This document shows, piece by piece, positions 27,027-40,896 of a DNA stretch of 64,000 nt. The first letter of the stretch is position 1. Every line of letters starts with the position of its first letter. Location: assembly GCF_016916835.1 (NCBI RefSeq), contig NZ_JAFFIX010000005.1:124001-188000 (forward strand). Reading direction: 5' to 3'. The position numbers and the translations under genes were made by a program. Under the pieces are notes generated by a model, which searched no databases, was not told where the DNA came from, and saw only the letters and a list, made by a program, of their open reading frames with translations. The stretch is from Actinacidiphila bryophytorum. Lineage in GTDB: Bacteria; Actinomycetota; Actinomycetes; Streptomycetales; Streptomycetaceae.

Positions 27027-27062
27027 CGGGGCCGGACGGTGCTGCTGCACGGTCCGGCCCCG
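27027..27062 (-). terminator. Hairpin between tpiA and secG
   Basis: CGGGGCCGGAC at 27027-27037 pairs perfectly with GTCCGGCCCCG at 27052-27062 around a 14-base loop, 28 bases downstream of the tpiA stop. It has no U-run, as is common for high-GC terminators. It could also moderate read-through into secG. Confidence 0.65.
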
Positions 27063-27089
27063 CCAGAGTACTTCACAGCGCTCCGGACA

Positions 27090-27872
27090 TCACTGGTCCC
27101 GAAAGCGGACGATCTTCACAAACTCGTCCGAGTCCAGTGCGGCACCGCCCACCAGTGCCCCGTCCACGTCGGGCTGGGCCATGATCGCGGCGACATTGCC
27201 CGCCTTGACCGAGCCGCCGTACTGGATGCGGACGCCGTCGGCGGTCTCCTGGTCGTACAGCTCGGCCAGCCTGGCCCTGATCGCCCCGCAGACCTCCTGC
27301 GCGTCCTCGGGGGTGGCGACCTCGCCGGTGCCGATCGCCCAGACCGGCTCGTAGGCGATGACGACGGTGGCCGCCTGGGCCACCGGGATGTCCTTGAGCG
27401 CCCCGTCCAGCTGCGCCAGGGTGTGCGGGACCTGCTGCCCGGCCTTGCGGACGTCCAGGCCCTCGCCGACGCACACGATGGGGGTCAGGCCGTTGCGGAA
27501 GGCCGCCTTGACCTTGGAGTTCACGACCTCCTCGTCCTCACCGTGGTACTGCCGTCGCTCGGAGTGACCGATGGCCACGTAGCTGCACTTGAACTTGGCC
27601 AGCATCGGACCGGAGATCTCTCCGGTGTAGGCGCCCGAGTCGTGCGCCGAGATGTCCTGGGCGCCGTACTTGATCCGCAGCTTGTCGCCGTCGACCAGGG
27701 TCTGCACCGAGCGCAGGTCGGTGAAGGGCACCAGGACGGCGACCTCGACGGCCGCGAAGTCCTTGTCGTTGAGCCCGAAGGCGAGCTTCTGGACGTGCGC
27801 GATGGCCTCGAGGTGGTTGAGGTTCATCTTCCAGTTGCCCGCCATGAGCGGGGTGCGGCTCTGCTCAGTCAT
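27090..27872 (-). CDS. tpiA: Triose-phosphate isomerase
   Basis: Interconverts dihydroxyacetone phosphate and glyceraldehyde 3-phosphate. A 260-residue TIM barrel with GNWKMNLNH (catalytic Lys), [10 protein letters not shown] (catalytic His) and [13 protein letters not shown] (catalytic Glu), then the phosphate-binding [11 protein letters not shown]. The ATG at 27872 is clear. It is the third gene of gap-pgk-tpiA. Confidence 0.96.
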   Translation of the reverse strand: MTEQSRTPLMAGNWKMNLNHLEAIAHVQKLAFGLNDKDFAAVEVAVLVPFTDLRSVQTLVDGDKLRIKYGAQDISAHDSGAYTGEISGPMLAKFKCSYVAIGHSERRQYHGEDEEVVNSKVKAAFRNGLTPIVCVGEGLDVRKAGQQVPHTLAQLDGALKDIPVAQAATVVIAYEPVWAIGTGEVATPEDAQEVCGAIRARLAELYDQETADGVRIQYGGSVKAGNVAAIMAQPDVDGALVGGAALDSDEFVKIVRFRDQ

Positions 27873-27967
27873 GTCGGATCAGCCCTCCAGGTTTTTGTTC
27901 GGACTTCCTGCTCGCTCCTTCCGCGGACGACCTCGTTCCTCGGTCGGCCACTCCAGGAGCTCGGGCG

Positions 27968-29182
27968 TCAGCCCTCAAGTGCGGCAAGACCCGGCAGGGT
28001 CTTGCCTTCGAGGTATTCCAGGCTCGCGCCGCCGCCGGTGGAAATATGGCCGAAAGCGTTCTCGTCGAAGCCCAGGATGCGGACGGCCGCGGCCGAGTCG
28101 CCGCCGCCGACGACCGTGAAGGCCGGGGAGTCGATCAGCGCCTGGGCGACCGCACGGGTGCCGTCGGCGTAGTCCGGGTGCTCGAAGACGCCCATCGGGC
28201 CGTTCCAGAAGACCGTGGCGGCGTCGGCGAGCTTCGCGGCGAAGAGCTTGCGGGACTCCGGGCCGATGTCCAGACCGATCAGGTCCCCGGGGATCGCGTC
28301 CACGGCCGCGGTGACCGGCGAGGACGGCGCCAGCGTCTTGAGGTCGGGGAACCCGGTGGCACCGACCACGTCGACCGGCAGCACGAACTCCACGCCCCTG
28401 GCCTCGGCCCGCGCCAGGTACTCGCGCACCACGGGCAGCTGGTCCTCCTGCAGCAGGCTCTTGCCGACCTCGTGGCCCTGGGCCTTGAGGAAGGTGAAGA
28501 CCATGCCGCCGCCGACCAGGATGCGGTCGGCCTTCTCCAGCAGGTGGTCGATCACCCCGAGCTTGTCCGACACCTTGGAGCCGCCAAGGACGACCGCGTA
28601 CGGCCGTGTGACGTCCTCGGTGAGCTTCCTGAGCACCCCGACCTCGGTGGCGATCAGACCGCCCGCGGCGTGCGGCAGCCGGGCGGGGAGGTCGTAGACC
28701 GACGCGTGCTTGCGGTGCACCGCACCGAAGCCGTCGCCGACGTAGGTGTCGGCGAGCGCCGCCAGCTCGTCGGCGAAGGCGCCGCGCTCGGCGTCGTCCT
28801 TGGCGGTCTCGCCGGCGTTGAAGCGCAGGTTCTCCAGCAGCGCGACCTGGCCGTCCGCCAGGCCCGCCACGGTGGCGCGGGCGCTGTCACCGACGGTGTC
28901 GGCGGCGAACGCCACGTCTTTGCCCAGCAGCTCGCCCAGCCGCGCCGCCACCGGCGCCAGCGAGAACTGCGGGTCGGGCTCGCCCTTGGGGCGGCCCAGG
29001 TGCGAGGCGACGATCACCTTGGCGCCGGCCTCGGCGAGCCTGGTGATCGTCGGTACGGCGGCCCTGATCCGGCCGTCGTCGGTGATGGTCGCTCCCGCGA
29101 GCGGCACGTTCAGGTCGGCGCGGACGAACACCCGCTTGCCCGCCACCTGCCCCTGGCCGATGAGGTCGTCGATCGTCTTCAT
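27968..29182 (-). CDS. pgk: Phosphoglycerate kinase
   Basis: Makes ATP from 1,3-bisphosphoglycerate. A 404-residue protein with [12 protein letters not shown] at the N-terminus, [21 protein letters not shown], and the nucleotide-binding [10 protein letters not shown]. The ATG at 29182 (MKTIDDL) was chosen; a start 13 codons upstream would add an unconserved leader. A hairpin in the gap after gap may set different levels of the two enzymes. Confidence 0.96.
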   Translation of the reverse strand: MKTIDDLIGQGQVAGKRVFVRADLNVPLAGATITDDGRIRAAVPTITRLAEAGAKVIVASHLGRPKGEPDPQFSLAPVAARLGELLGKDVAFAADTVGDSARATVAGLADGQVALLENLRFNAGETAKDDAERGAFADELAALADTYVGDGFGAVHRKHASVYDLPARLPHAAGGLIATEVGVLRKLTEDVTRPYAVVLGGSKVSDKLGVIDHLLEKADRILVGGGMVFTFLKAQGHEVGKSLLQEDQLPVVREYLARAEARGVEFVLPVDVVGATGFPDLKTLAPSSPVTAAVDAIPGDLIGLDIGPESRKLFAAKLADAATVFWNGPMGVFEHPDYADGTRAVAQALIDSPAFTVVGGGDSAAAVRILGFDENAFGHISTGGGASLEYLEGKTLPGLAALEG

Positions 29183-29224
29183 CTTCTGCGGTTTCTCCGT
29201 CTGATACGAGTGGGCTGGCACGGA

Positions 29225-29270
29225 GACAGGGTCCGGCCCGGCGCTCCGTCGCGCCCGGTCGGACCCTGTC
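29225..29270 (-). terminator. Hairpin between gap and pgk (attenuator or processing site)
   Basis: GACAGGGTCCG at 29225-29235 pairs perfectly with CGGACCCTGTC at 29260-29270. The intervening 24 bases are G/C rich and could extend the stem. It lies 51 bases after the gap stop and 43 bases before the pgk start, so it is a partial terminator or an mRNA-stabilising structure. Confidence 0.55.
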
Positions 29271-29320
29271 CCTCACATCGCTGTGCGTGTCGGCTGCTGG
29301 CCGGCCTGCCGGTTACCCGG

Positions 29321-30400
<1,080 letters not shown>

Positions 30401-30478
30401 CTACCTCGCCCCTGTCCCCCGGGTGACATCACCCGACCCCCTCCGGACACGTCCCCGCCCGCTCCCACGGGGGGGGCG

Positions 30479-30657
30479 CCCCGAAGGGGCGCGGGGAACT
30501 GCGCGCCCAGCCTCCCCCAGCGCTTCGCCTGGGGGTGCCCCCACTCGCTTCGCTCGCCGGCCGGTGGTCCGGCACGGACCGAACAGCCCCTTTCGGACGG
30601 TGACGACCCGCGCCCCCGGTGGGGGCTGGTGGCGCAGTTCCCCGCGCCCCTTCGGGG
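30479..30657. repeat. Dispersed intergenic repeat, copy D (26-bp perfect terminal inverted repeats)
   Basis: Arms 30479-30504 and 30632-30657 are perfectly complementary over 26 bases. The core between the GGGGCGCGGGG motifs is 165 bp (30486-30650), the same length as copy B. The interior has the CCCCCAG-CTGGGGG stem and a conserved block of about 40 bases (roughly 30565-30607) shared with copy A. The element ends 46 bases from the whiA stop and may terminate that operon. The remainder of the 30326-30702 gap must hold the gap promoter; CATATT at about 30372 on the minus strand is the best -10 seen. Confidence 0.87.
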
Positions 30658-30702
30658 GCACCCGGGAGCACCCGGGACGCGCCGGAGAGAGTGGCTGAGC
30701 TA

Positions 30703-31680
30703 TCAGCCGACCATCTCATCGGTGAGGCTGGCCTCGGTGCCGGGAAGGCCGAGGTCGGAGGCCCGCTTGTCGGCCATCGCGAGAAGGCGCCTGATCCTTC
30801 CCGCGACGGCGTCCTTGGTCAGCGGGGGCTCGGCGAGCGAGCCCAGCTCCTCGAGAGAGGCCTGCTTGTGGTCCATGCGCAGCCGCCCGGCCGCGGCAAG
30901 GTGCTCGGGGACCTCCTCGCCGAGGATCTCCAGCGCCCGCTGGACCCGGGCGCCGGCCGCGACGGCGGCCCTGGCCGACCGCCGAAGGTTGGCGTCGTCG
31001 AAGTTGGCGAGCCGGTTGGCGGTGGCGCGGACCTCGCGCCGCATCCGGCGCTCCTCCCAGGCCAGCACCGAGTCGTGCGCGCCGAGCCGCGTGAGCAGCG
31101 CGCCGATGGCGTCGCCGTCGCGTACGACGACGCGGTCGACGTTGCGCACCTCGCGGGCCTTGGCCGGGATCTGCAGCCGGCGGGCGGCGCCGACCAGGGC
31201 GAGGGCGGCCTCGGGTCCTGGGCAGGTCACCTCCAGCGAGGAGGACCTGCCGGGCTCGGTCAGCGAACCGTGCGCGAGGAAGGCGCCGCGCCAGGCGGCC
31301 TCGGCGTCGCAGGTGGCGCCGGAGACGACCTGCGGGGGCAGCCCGCGGATGGGGCGGCCGCGGCCGTCGACCAGGCCGGTCTGCCGGGCCAGCTGGTCAC
31401 CGCCGGCGACCACCCGGACCACGTACCGGCTGCCGCGGCGCAGCCCGCCCGGCGCCATCACGACCAGGTCGGAGGAGTGGCCGAAAATCTCCAGGATGTC
31501 CTTGCGGAGCCGCCGCGCGGCGATCCCGGTGTCCAGCTCCGCCTCGATGACGATCCGGCCGCTCACCAGGTGCAGGCCGCCGGCGAAGCGGAGGATCGAC
31601 GAGACCTCCGCCTTGCGGCAGCAGGTCCGGGTGACGGGGAGCCGGGAGATCTCGTCCTTCACCGCTGCCGTCATCGCCAT
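30703..31680 (-). CDS. whiA: Sporulation transcriptional regulator WhiA
   Basis: DNA-binding protein required, with WhiB, for sporulation septation genes in Streptomyces. The 325-residue protein has the N-terminal homing-endonuclease-like (LAGLIDADG-derived) domain and a C-terminal helix-turn-helix around [30 protein letters not shown]. Its start [21 protein letters not shown] matches the characterised protein. It overlaps yvcK by 10 bases and ends the uvrC-rapZ-yvcK-whiA operon. A developmental regulator in an operon with a repair nuclease is the standard actinobacterial arrangement. Confidence 0.95.
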   Translation of the reverse strand: MAMTAAVKDEISRLPVTRTCCRKAEVSSILRFAGGLHLVSGRIVIEAELDTGIAARRLRKDILEIFGHSSDLVVMAPGGLRRGSRYVVRVVAGGDQLARQTGLVDGRGRPIRGLPPQVVSGATCDAEAAWRGAFLAHGSLTEPGRSSSLEVTCPGPEAALALVGAARRLQIPAKAREVRNVDRVVVRDGDAIGALLTRLGAHDSVLAWEERRMRREVRATANRLANFDDANLRRSARAAVAAGARVQRALEILGEEVPEHLAAAGRLRMDHKQASLEELGSLAEPPLTKDAVAGRIRRLLAMADKRASDLGLPGTEASLTDEMVG

Positions 31681-32687
31681 GGGCCGATCCTTCCACGCAT
31701 ACGAAAAATCCGGTCATACGCGGCGGCCAACAGCTCCGGGTCGTGCCGCGGCCCGTCGGGGGCGGCGACCGGGGCCAGCTCGACCGTGCCGCCCAACCGC
31801 AGTGCGGCCTCTTCGAGGCTGTCACGGTCCGGGACGGCGGCCTCGTCGGCGAGAACCACGTCGATGGTGAGTTTAGGGGCGTGTCGCCCCAAAACCTCCA
31901 AGTGACGCTGCGGAGAAAATCCGGCGGTTTCGCCGGGTTGCGGCGCCAGATTCAAGGTGAGGACCCGGCGCGCCCTGGTCGTCATCAGGGCGTCGGCCAG
32001 TTCCGGCACCAGCAGGTGCGGGATCACCGAGGAGAACCAGGAGCCCGGTCCGAGCACCACCCAGTCGGCATCCAGGACCGCCTGGACGGCCTCAGGCACC
32101 GCCGGCGGGTCGGCGGGCTCCACCTTGACCTCCTGCACCTCACCGGGGGTGAGGGCGACGGTGGCCTGGCCGCGCACCGTCGAGACCGCGTCCGGCTCCG
32201 CCGGGTCGTGGCCGCGCACCACCGCGTGCAGGTCGAGCGGCACCGCGGACATCGGCAGCACCCTGCCGTGCGCGCCGAGCAGCCGGCCGACCCACTCCAG
32301 GGCGGCGACCTCGTCGTTGAGCTGCTCCCACAGGGCGACGATCAGCAGGTTGCCGACCGCGTGGCCGTGCAGGTCGCCGCCGCTGACGAAGCGGTGCTGC
32401 ACGACCTGCGACCAGGTCTTCCCCCATTCGTCGTCGCCGCACAGCGCGGCCAGCGCCTTGCGCAGGTCGCCCGGCGGCAGCACCCCCATCTCGCTGCGCA
32501 GCCGCCCGCTGGAACCGCCGTCGTCGGCGACGGTGACCACGGCGGTGAGGTCACCGGTGATCCGTCGCAGCGCCGCCAGCGAGGCGGCAAGGCCGTGGCC
32601 GCCGCCCAGGGCGACGACCTTCGGCGGCACGCCGCGGCCGCGGCCCGTACCCGTACGGCCAAGGCGGCGCTGTCGCCGACCCGTCAT
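31671..32687 (-). CDS. yvcK: YvcK/CofD-like nucleotide-binding protein (gluconeogenesis factor family)
   Basis: A 338-residue member of the YvcK family, related to 2-phospho-L-lactate transferase CofD. Family members bind UDP-sugars and affect carbon use and cell shape. [19 protein letters not shown] is the glycine-rich binding motif and [17 protein letters not shown] the second signature; [17 protein letters not shown] follows. I placed the start at ATG 32687; a GTG two codons upstream (32693) overlaps the rapZ stop as GTGA and is an equally possible start. Confidence 0.9.
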   Translation of the reverse strand: MTGRRQRRLGRTGTGRGRGVPPKVVALGGGHGLAASLAALRRITGDLTAVVTVADDGGSSGRLRSEMGVLPPGDLRKALAALCGDDEWGKTWSQVVQHRFVSGGDLHGHAVGNLLIVALWEQLNDEVAALEWVGRLLGAHGRVLPMSAVPLDLHAVVRGHDPAEPDAVSTVRGQATVALTPGEVQEVKVEPADPPAVPEAVQAVLDADWVVLGPGSWFSSVIPHLLVPELADALMTTRARRVLTLNLAPQPGETAGFSPQRHLEVLGRHAPKLTIDVVLADEAAVPDRDSLEEAALRLGGTVELAPVAAPDGPRHDPELLAAAYDRIFRMRGRIGPWR

Positions 32688-32689
32688 GA

Positions 32690-33613
32690 TCACTCGCGCC
32701 CCATGTCCCGGTGCACCGTCACCGTCTCCACTCCGTCCGCCGCCAGCCGTGCGGCCAGCCTTTCCGACATCGCCACGCTGCGGTGCTTCCCACCCGTGCA
32801 GCCGACGGCGATGGTCACATACCGCTTGCCCTCGCGCCGGTAGCCGGCGGCGATGATGTGCAGCAGCTCGGCGTACCGGTCAAGGAACTCCTTGGCGCCG
32901 GGCTGGTTGAACACATACGTGGCCACCTCGTCGTTGAGCCCGGTGAAGGGGCGCAGCTCGGGAACCCAGTGCGGGTTCGGCAGGAAGCGGCAGTCCACGA
33001 CCAGGTCGGCGTCGACGGGCAGCCCGTACTTGAATCCGAACGACATCACGGTGGCCCGGAGTTCCTGCTCCTCCTCACCGGCGAACTGCGCGTCGAGCTT
33101 GGCGCGCAGTTCGTGCACGTTCAGGCTGGAGGTGTCGACCACCAGGTCGGCGTCGCCGCGCAGCTCGCGCAGCAGGTCGCGCTCGGCCACGATGCCGTCC
33201 ACGATGCGGCCCTGGCCCTGCAGCGGGTGCGGGCGGCGCACCGACTCGAAGCGGCGCACCAGCGCGTCGTCGGAGGCCTCCAGGAAGATCACCCGGCGTT
33301 TGACGTGCTTGGCCTCCAGGTCGGCCAGCGACTCCCTGAGGTTGTCGAAGAACTGCCGGCCGCGCACGTCCACGACGACCGCGATCCGCGCCACGTTGCC
33401 CTGGGAGCGGGCGCCGAGGTCCACCATGGTCGGGATGAGGGCCGGCGGCATGTTGTCGACCACGAACCAGCCCAGGTCCTCCAGGCACTTGGCCGCGGTG
33501 CTGCGGCCGGCTCCCGACATGCCGGAGATGATCACCAGTTCGGGAATGGCCTGCGCTTCGCCCGCTCCGCTGCTGGTCATATGCGTGATGTCCTGTTCGT
33601 CCTGCTCGCTCAT
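32690..33613 (-). CDS. rapZ: RNase adaptor / nucleotide-binding protein RapZ
   Basis: A 307-residue RapZ (YvcJ) family protein. Homologues bind nucleotides, and in E. coli deliver a small RNA to RNase E; the role in Streptomyces is not settled. The P-loop reads GMSGAGRS at residues 31-38, with Arg37 where the general family has Lys, as seen in other actinobacteria. [10 protein letters not shown] and [19 protein letters not shown] in the C-terminal domain are typical. The start ATG overlaps the uvrC stop (ATGA). Confidence 0.92.
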   Translation of the reverse strand: MSEQDEQDITHMTSSGAGEAQAIPELVIISGMSGAGRSTAAKCLEDLGWFVVDNMPPALIPTMVDLGARSQGNVARIAVVVDVRGRQFFDNLRESLADLEAKHVKRRVIFLEASDDALVRRFESVRRPHPLQGQGRIVDGIVAERDLLRELRGDADLVVDTSSLNVHELRAKLDAQFAGEEEQELRATVMSFGFKYGLPVDADLVVDCRFLPNPHWVPELRPFTGLNDEVATYVFNQPGAKEFLDRYAELLHIIAAGYRREGKRYVTIAVGCTGGKHRSVAMSERLAARLAADGVETVTVHRDMGRE

Positions 33614-35697
33614 GTGCTCTTCCCCCGATGTTGTCGGCCGGATTCCGCCGGCGGTGCGGTCCTGCGGTCGTCGTCTTCGATGATCTCGCCGGTTGCGGTG
33701 TTCACCGCGGGTGCGGCCGGGGCCGCGGACGCCAGGGCCGCGGCGACCGTCTCCGCCGTGCGGCGGCCGATCCCCTGGACCTCGCAGATCTCCTCGACGG
33801 TCGCCGCGCGCAGCCGCTTGAGCGAGCCGAAGTGCTTCAGGAGTGCCTGCTTGCGGGTCTCGCCCAGGCCCGGCACCGCGTCCAGGGCGCCGGCCTTCAT
33901 GGACTTGGAGCGTTTGCTGCGCTGGTAGCCGATGGCGAAGCGGTGCGCCTCGTCGCGGACCCGCTGCAGCAGGTAGAGGCCCTCGCTGCTGCGCGGCAGG
34001 ATCACCGGGTCGTCGTCGCCCGGCACCCAGACCTCTTCGAGCCGCTTGGCCAGGCCGCACACGAAGACGTCGGCTATGCCCAGCTCGTCCAGCGCCCGCC
34101 GGGCCGCGGCGACCTGCGGCTGCCCGCCGTCGACGACCACCAGCTGCGGCGGGTAGGCGAACTTGCGCGGCCGGCCGGTGTCGGGGTCGATGGGGCCGCC
34201 CACGGGTTCGTCCGCGGCGACCTCACCGGTCTGCGGCTGCTGGGGCTGGTCGGGCTCCCACTCGCCGGTCTTCTGCTTCTCCAGCAGGTAGCGGCGGAAG
34301 CGCCGGGAGATGACCTCGTGCATGGAGCGCACGTCGTCCTGCCCGGCGAACGACTTGATCTGGAAGCGGCGGTACTCGCTCTTGCGGGCCAGGCCGTCCT
34401 CGAAGACCACCATCGAGGCGACGACGTCGTCGCCCTGCAGGTGGCTGATGTCGTAGCACTCGATCCGCAGCGGCGCGGTGTCCAGGTCGAGGGCCGCGGC
34501 GATCTCCTCCAGCGCCCGCGAGCGGGTGGTCAGGTCGGAGGCGCGGCGGGTCTTGTGCAGGGCCAGCGCCTGCTGCGCGTTGCGCTGCACGGTGGCCATC
34601 AGGTCCTTCTTGTCGCCGCGCTGCGGCACCCGCAGGCTCACCTGGGAGCCGCGCCGGTCCGACAGCCACTGGGCGACCGGTTCTGCGGGCCGGGGCAGCG
34701 CCGGGACCAGGACCTCCTTGGGCACTCCGCCGCTGCCGCCGGACTGCTCGGCGTCGCCGGTCTCGTCGCCGTAGAGCTGCTGCAGGGCGTGCTCGACCAG
34801 GTCGGCGGTGTCGACCGCCTCGACCTTGTCGGTGACCCAGCCGCGCTGGCCGCGGACCCGGCCGCCGCGGACGTGGAAGATCTGCACGGCCGCTTCGAGT
34901 TCGTCCTCGGCGACCGCGATCAGGTCGGCGTCGGTGGCGTCGGCGAGCACCACCGCGTTCTTCTCCATGGCGCGGCGCAGTGCCTCCAGGTCGTCGCGCA
35001 GCCGGGCCGCCTGCTCGTACTCCATCGCGGAGGCGGCGTCCTTCATGCGCTGCTCCAGCCGGCGCAGATACGTGCCGGTGTGGCCGGCCATGAAGTCGCA
35101 GAACTCCTCGGCCAGTTCGCGGTGGTCGGGCTCGCTGATCCGGCCGACGCAGGGCGCCGAGCACTTGCCGATGTAGCCGAGCAGGCAGGGCCGGCCGATC
35201 TGGGCGGAGCGCTTGAAGACCCCGGCGGAGCAGGTGCGGACCGGGAAGACCCGCAGCAGCAGGTCGACGGTCTCGCGGATCGCCCACGCGTGCGCGTACG
35301 GCCCGAAGTAGCGCACGCCCTTGCGCTTGGGGCCGCGCATGACCTGGACGCGCGGGAATTCCTCGTTCATGGTGACCGCGAGGGACGGATAGCTCTTGTC
35401 GTCGCGGTACTTGACGTTGAACCGCGGGTCGAACTCCTTGATCCAGGAGTACTCCAGCTGCAGCGCCTCGACCTCGGTGGAGACGACCGTCCACTCCACG
35501 GCGGCGGCCGTCGTCACCATCGTGGCGGTGCGCTGGTGGAGGTTGGTGATGTCCTGGAAGTACGAGGACAGCCGCTGGCGCAGGCTCTTCGCCTTGCCGA
35601 CGTAGATCACCCGGCCGTGCTCGTCCCGGAATTTGTAGACCCCGGGAGAGTCGGGGATCTGGCCCGGCTTCGGTCGGTAGCTGCTGGGGTCTGCCAT
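33610..35697 (-). CDS. uvrC: Excinuclease ABC subunit UvrC
   Basis: The nuclease that makes both incisions in nucleotide excision repair. In 695 residues: GIY-YIG domain ([22 protein letters not shown], residues 13-95), a cysteine-rich segment ([17 protein letters not shown]), the UVR helix region near 205-240 ([20 protein letters not shown]), the RNase H-like endonuclease domain ([20 protein letters not shown] and [10 protein letters not shown]), and C-terminal helix-hairpin-helix repeats ([21 protein letters not shown]). The ATG at 35697 gives [19 protein letters not shown]; a start 10 codons earlier is less likely. Confidence 0.96.
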   Translation of the reverse strand: MADPSSYRPKPGQIPDSPGVYKFRDEHGRVIYVGKAKSLRQRLSSYFQDITNLHQRTATMVTTAAAVEWTVVSTEVEALQLEYSWIKEFDPRFNVKYRDDKSYPSLAVTMNEEFPRVQVMRGPKRKGVRYFGPYAHAWAIRETVDLLLRVFPVRTCSAGVFKRSAQIGRPCLLGYIGKCSAPCVGRISEPDHRELAEEFCDFMAGHTGTYLRRLEQRMKDAASAMEYEQAARLRDDLEALRRAMEKNAVVLADATDADLIAVAEDELEAAVQIFHVRGGRVRGQRGWVTDKVEAVDTADLVEHALQQLYGDETGDAEQSGGSGGVPKEVLVPALPRPAEPVAQWLSDRRGSQVSLRVPQRGDKKDLMATVQRNAQQALALHKTRRASDLTTRSRALEEIAAALDLDTAPLRIECYDISHLQGDDVVASMVVFEDGLARKSEYRRFQIKSFAGQDDVRSMHEVISRRFRRYLLEKQKTGEWEPDQPQQPQTGEVAADEPVGGPIDPDTGRPRKFAYPPQLVVVDGGQPQVAAARRALDELGIADVFVCGLAKRLEEVWVPGDDDPVILPRSSEGLYLLQRVRDEAHRFAIGYQRSKRSKSMKAGALDAVPGLGETRKQALLKHFGSLKRLRAATVEEICEVQGIGRRTAETVAAALASAAPAAPAVNTATGEIIEDDDRRTAPPAESGRQHRGKST

Positions 35698-35793
35698 GTT
35701 TCCCACCCTACTGGCGGGATGCGACAAACCGGGGTCAGGCTCGGGGTCCCCGAACCCCGCATTCCGGGGTGCGGGGACCGGCCGGCCCGCCGG

Positions 35794-36213
35794 TCAGCTC
35801 GCAGGTCCCGCGGTGATCCTGCCGCCCGCGACCGTGACGGACACGGCGGGCAGCGCCTTGGTCGCCGGCCCCTGGACGACGGCTCCGGTCTCGGCGTCGA
35901 ACTGGCTGCCGTGGCAGGGGCAGGAGACGGTCGTGCCGTCCACCGAGTCGACCACACAGCCCTGGTGGGTGCACACCGCGCTGAAGGCCTTGAACGTGCC
36001 CTGCTGCGGCTGCGACACCACGACCTTGTCGTTGCGGTACAGCTTGGCGCCGCCGACCGGCACCTCGCTCGCCGCGCCCAGCTCGACGGCCTTGTCGGGG
36101 CCGGCGGCCGAGCCGTTCTTGCCGCCGCAGGCGGTCAGCCCGACGCCGGCCGCCCCCGCCAGTGCCACGCCCCGCAGGACGGTCCGGCGGCAGGCGGGCA
36201 TCTCGCTGGTCAT
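35794..36213 (-). CDS. Exported Rieske (2Fe-2S) lipoprotein
   Basis: A 139-residue protein with a twin-arginine-like N-terminus (CRRTVLRG), a hydrophobic stretch and a lipobox (LTAC) at about residues 26-29, so it is probably exported folded by Tat and lipid-anchored outside the membrane. A Rieske domain follows with CTHQGC and CPCHGSQFD, the His/Cys cluster ligands. Its redox partner is unknown. It sits between uvrC and uvrA on the same strand, a position conserved in Streptomyces though without a known functional tie to repair. GGAG lies just ahead of the ATG at 36213. Confidence 0.9.
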   Translation of the reverse strand: MTSEMPACRRTVLRGVALAGAAGVGLTACGGKNGSAAGPDKAVELGAASEVPVGGAKLYRNDKVVVSQPQQGTFKAFSAVCTHQGCVVDSVDGTTVSCPCHGSQFDAETGAVVQGPATKALPAVSVTVAGGRITAGPAS

Positions 36214-36281
36214 AGGTGCTCCAGGTGGTACGGGTTCCGCACGGTGCCGTGCGACCCGTACCTTACGTGCCCTGGCTGTGC

Positions 36282-39242
<2,961 letters not shown>

Positions 39243-39325
39243 GCCAGTGCGCACCTTTCCTAGAAGCGGGGGGAGAGACCACACCCCCCAGTCAGCCTAA
39301 ACGGGGTGCGCTCGGGTTTTCTTCC

Positions 39326-39344
39326 TGTCGCGGTGGTTGCGACA
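39326..39344. promoter_or_regulatory. Inverted repeat TGTCGC-N7-GCGACA between uvrA and the isomerase gene
   Basis: The 6-base arms at 39326-39331 and 39339-39344 are perfectly complementary. The site lies 84 bases from the uvrA start and 142 from the divergent gene. It does not resemble the GAAC-N4-GTTC SOS box. It is followed by the AT-rich CATATAGCA (39352-39360). Confidence 0.3.
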
Positions 39345-39485
39345 CAACGACCATATAGCACGTGCATTCGATTCACCGGGTCCGGCTGCCAGGTTCACCC
39401 GATCGTGTGGTGCGCATCGCTGTCGGTACGGCTGGGCATACGGAAACCTGATGCCCGTACCGCCAGCGACCCACCGGGAGCGCCC

Positions 39486-40220
39486 GTGACCGTCCAACGA
39501 CCCGACCCCGATGCCGATGCGGCCGAGGTGGCCGCGGCGACCGAGCAGCTGCTCGACACCGCGGCCAAGCTGTCAGCGGAGGAGCTGGCAGGCCCGTCGC
39601 TGCTGCCCGGCTGGAGCCGCGGCCACGTGCTGTCCCACATCGCCCGCAACGCCGACGCCCTGGTGAACCTGCTGACCTGGGCCGGCACCGGCGAGGAGAC
39701 CCCGATGTACGCCGACGAGGCGACCCGCGACCGCGACATCGAGACGGGCGCAGGCCGCCCGCCGGCCGAGCAGCTGGCCGACCTGCGCCAGTCCGCGGAC
39801 CGGTTCGCCGACGCGGTCGCCGCGCTGCCGCCCGCCGCCTGGGCCACCCAGGTCGCCATGCGCTCGGGTCGGGTCGTCGCCGCGGCCGAGATCCCCTGGC
39901 GGCGGCTGATCGAGGTGCGGCTGCACCACGTCGACCTGGACGCCGGCCACTCCCCCGACGACCTGCCGGCCGACTTCGCCGACCGCGAACTGGCCTGGGT
40001 CGTGGACGGCCTCACCGCCCACGAGGGCGTGGCCGCGGTGCGGCTGCGGGACACCGGCACCGGCAGCTCCTGGGACCTGGGCGCCGCCGAGGAGCCCGAG
40101 CTGACCGTCTCGGGCCCCGCCCGCGCCCTGCTGGCCTGGGTCAGCGGACGCAGCAGCGGCGGCGGGCTCGACGTCAGCCCCGCGGGAGCCGTACTCCCGG
40201 TGCTGCCGCCGCTAGGCTGA
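39486..40220 (+). CDS. Maleylpyruvate isomerase family mycothiol-dependent enzyme
   Basis: A 244-residue DinB-fold protein of the MDMPI family. The conserved start LLPGWSRGHVLSHIARNADAL (around residues 38-60) carries the first metal-ligand His, and RRLIEVRLHHVDLDAG near residue 145 carries the second His pair. The C-terminal domain (LRDTGTGSSWDLG, SGPARALLAWVSGR) matches the family's SCP2-like part. Such enzymes use mycothiol, the actinomycete thiol; the true substrate here is unknown. GTG at 39486 has GGGAG ahead of it. An MBL hydrolase gene follows 4 bases later, and may share a detoxification role. Confidence 0.85.
   Translation: MTVQRPDPDADAAEVAAATEQLLDTAAKLSAEELAGPSLLPGWSRGHVLSHIARNADALVNLLTWAGTGEETPMYADEATRDRDIETGAGRPPAEQLADLRQSADRFADAVAALPPAAWATQVAMRSGRVVAAAEIPWRRLIEVRLHHVDLDAGHSPDDLPADFADRELAWVVDGLTAHEGVAAVRLRDTGTGSSWDLGAAEEPELTVSGPARALLAWVSGRSSGGGLDVSPAGAVLPVLPPLG
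40213..40218 (+). promoter_or_regulatory. Candidate -10 element for leaderless MBL-hydrolase transcript
   Basis: TAGGCT within the last codons of the upstream gene, 6 bases ahead of the ATG at 40225. It would allow independent leaderless expression inside an apparent operon. Confidence 0.45.
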
Positions 40221-40224
40221 CGCC

Positions 40225-40881
40225 ATGGCGTACAGCGGACAGGTCACGGTGGGCGGCGCCCCCGACGTGCACGAACTCAGCGATCTGATCATCAGCAAGG
40301 TCGCGGTCGGCCCGATGAACAACAACGCGTATCTGCTGCGCTGCCGCGCCACCGGCGAGCAGCTGCTGATCGACGCGGCGGAGGAGCCGGCCACCCTGCT
40401 CGACCTGGTCGGAGCCGACGGGCTGGCCTCGGTGGTCACCACCCACCGGCACGGCGACCACTGGCAGGCGCTGCGGGCGGTGGTCGAGGCGACCGGCGCC
40501 CGGACGTACGCGGGCCGCGAGGACGCCGAGGGCATCCCCGTCCCCACCGACGTGCCGGTCGACGACCTCGGCACCGTCCAGGTCGGCCGGATCACCCTGA
40601 CCGCCCGCCACCTGGTCGGCCACACCCCGGGCAGCATCGCGCTGGTCTACGACGACCCGCACGGCCACCCGCACGTCTTCACCGGCGACTGCCTCTTCCC
40701 CGGCGGGGTCGGCAACACCCACGACGACCCGGCGGCCTTCACCTCGCTGCTCGACGGGGTCACCGCCAAGCTCTTCGACGCGCTGCCCGACGAGACGTGG
40801 GTCTACCCCGGCCACGGCGACGACACCACCCTCGGCGCCGAGCGCCCGCACCTGGCCGAGTGGCGCGCCCGCGGCTGGTGA
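40225..40881 (+). CDS. Metallo-beta-lactamase-fold hydrolase (glyoxalase II-like)
   Basis: A 218-residue MBL hydrolase with the metal motif THRHGDHW, the later ligand histidine in HLVGHTPGSIALVY, the bridging Asp in FTGDCLFPGGVGNT and the last His in WVYPGHGDDTTLG. The layout resembles hydroxyacylglutathione hydrolase-type proteins; with the adjacent mycothiol-type enzyme it could act on a mycothiol thioester, but this is inference. Only 4 bases separate it from the upstream stop. Confidence 0.88.
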   Translation: MAYSGQVTVGGAPDVHELSDLIISKVAVGPMNNNAYLLRCRATGEQLLIDAAEEPATLLDLVGADGLASVVTTHRHGDHWQALRAVVEATGARTYAGREDAEGIPVPTDVPVDDLGTVQVGRITLTARHLVGHTPGSIALVYDDPHGHPHVFTGDCLFPGGVGNTHDDPAAFTSLLDGVTAKLFDALPDETWVYPGHGDDTTLGAERPHLAEWRARGW

Positions 40882-40896
40882 CGCCGCCCCCGGCGG

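Noticed and set aside
39243..39485. SOS box search upstream of uvrA and uvrB
   Set aside because: No GAAC-N4-GTTC-like palindrome was found upstream of either gene.
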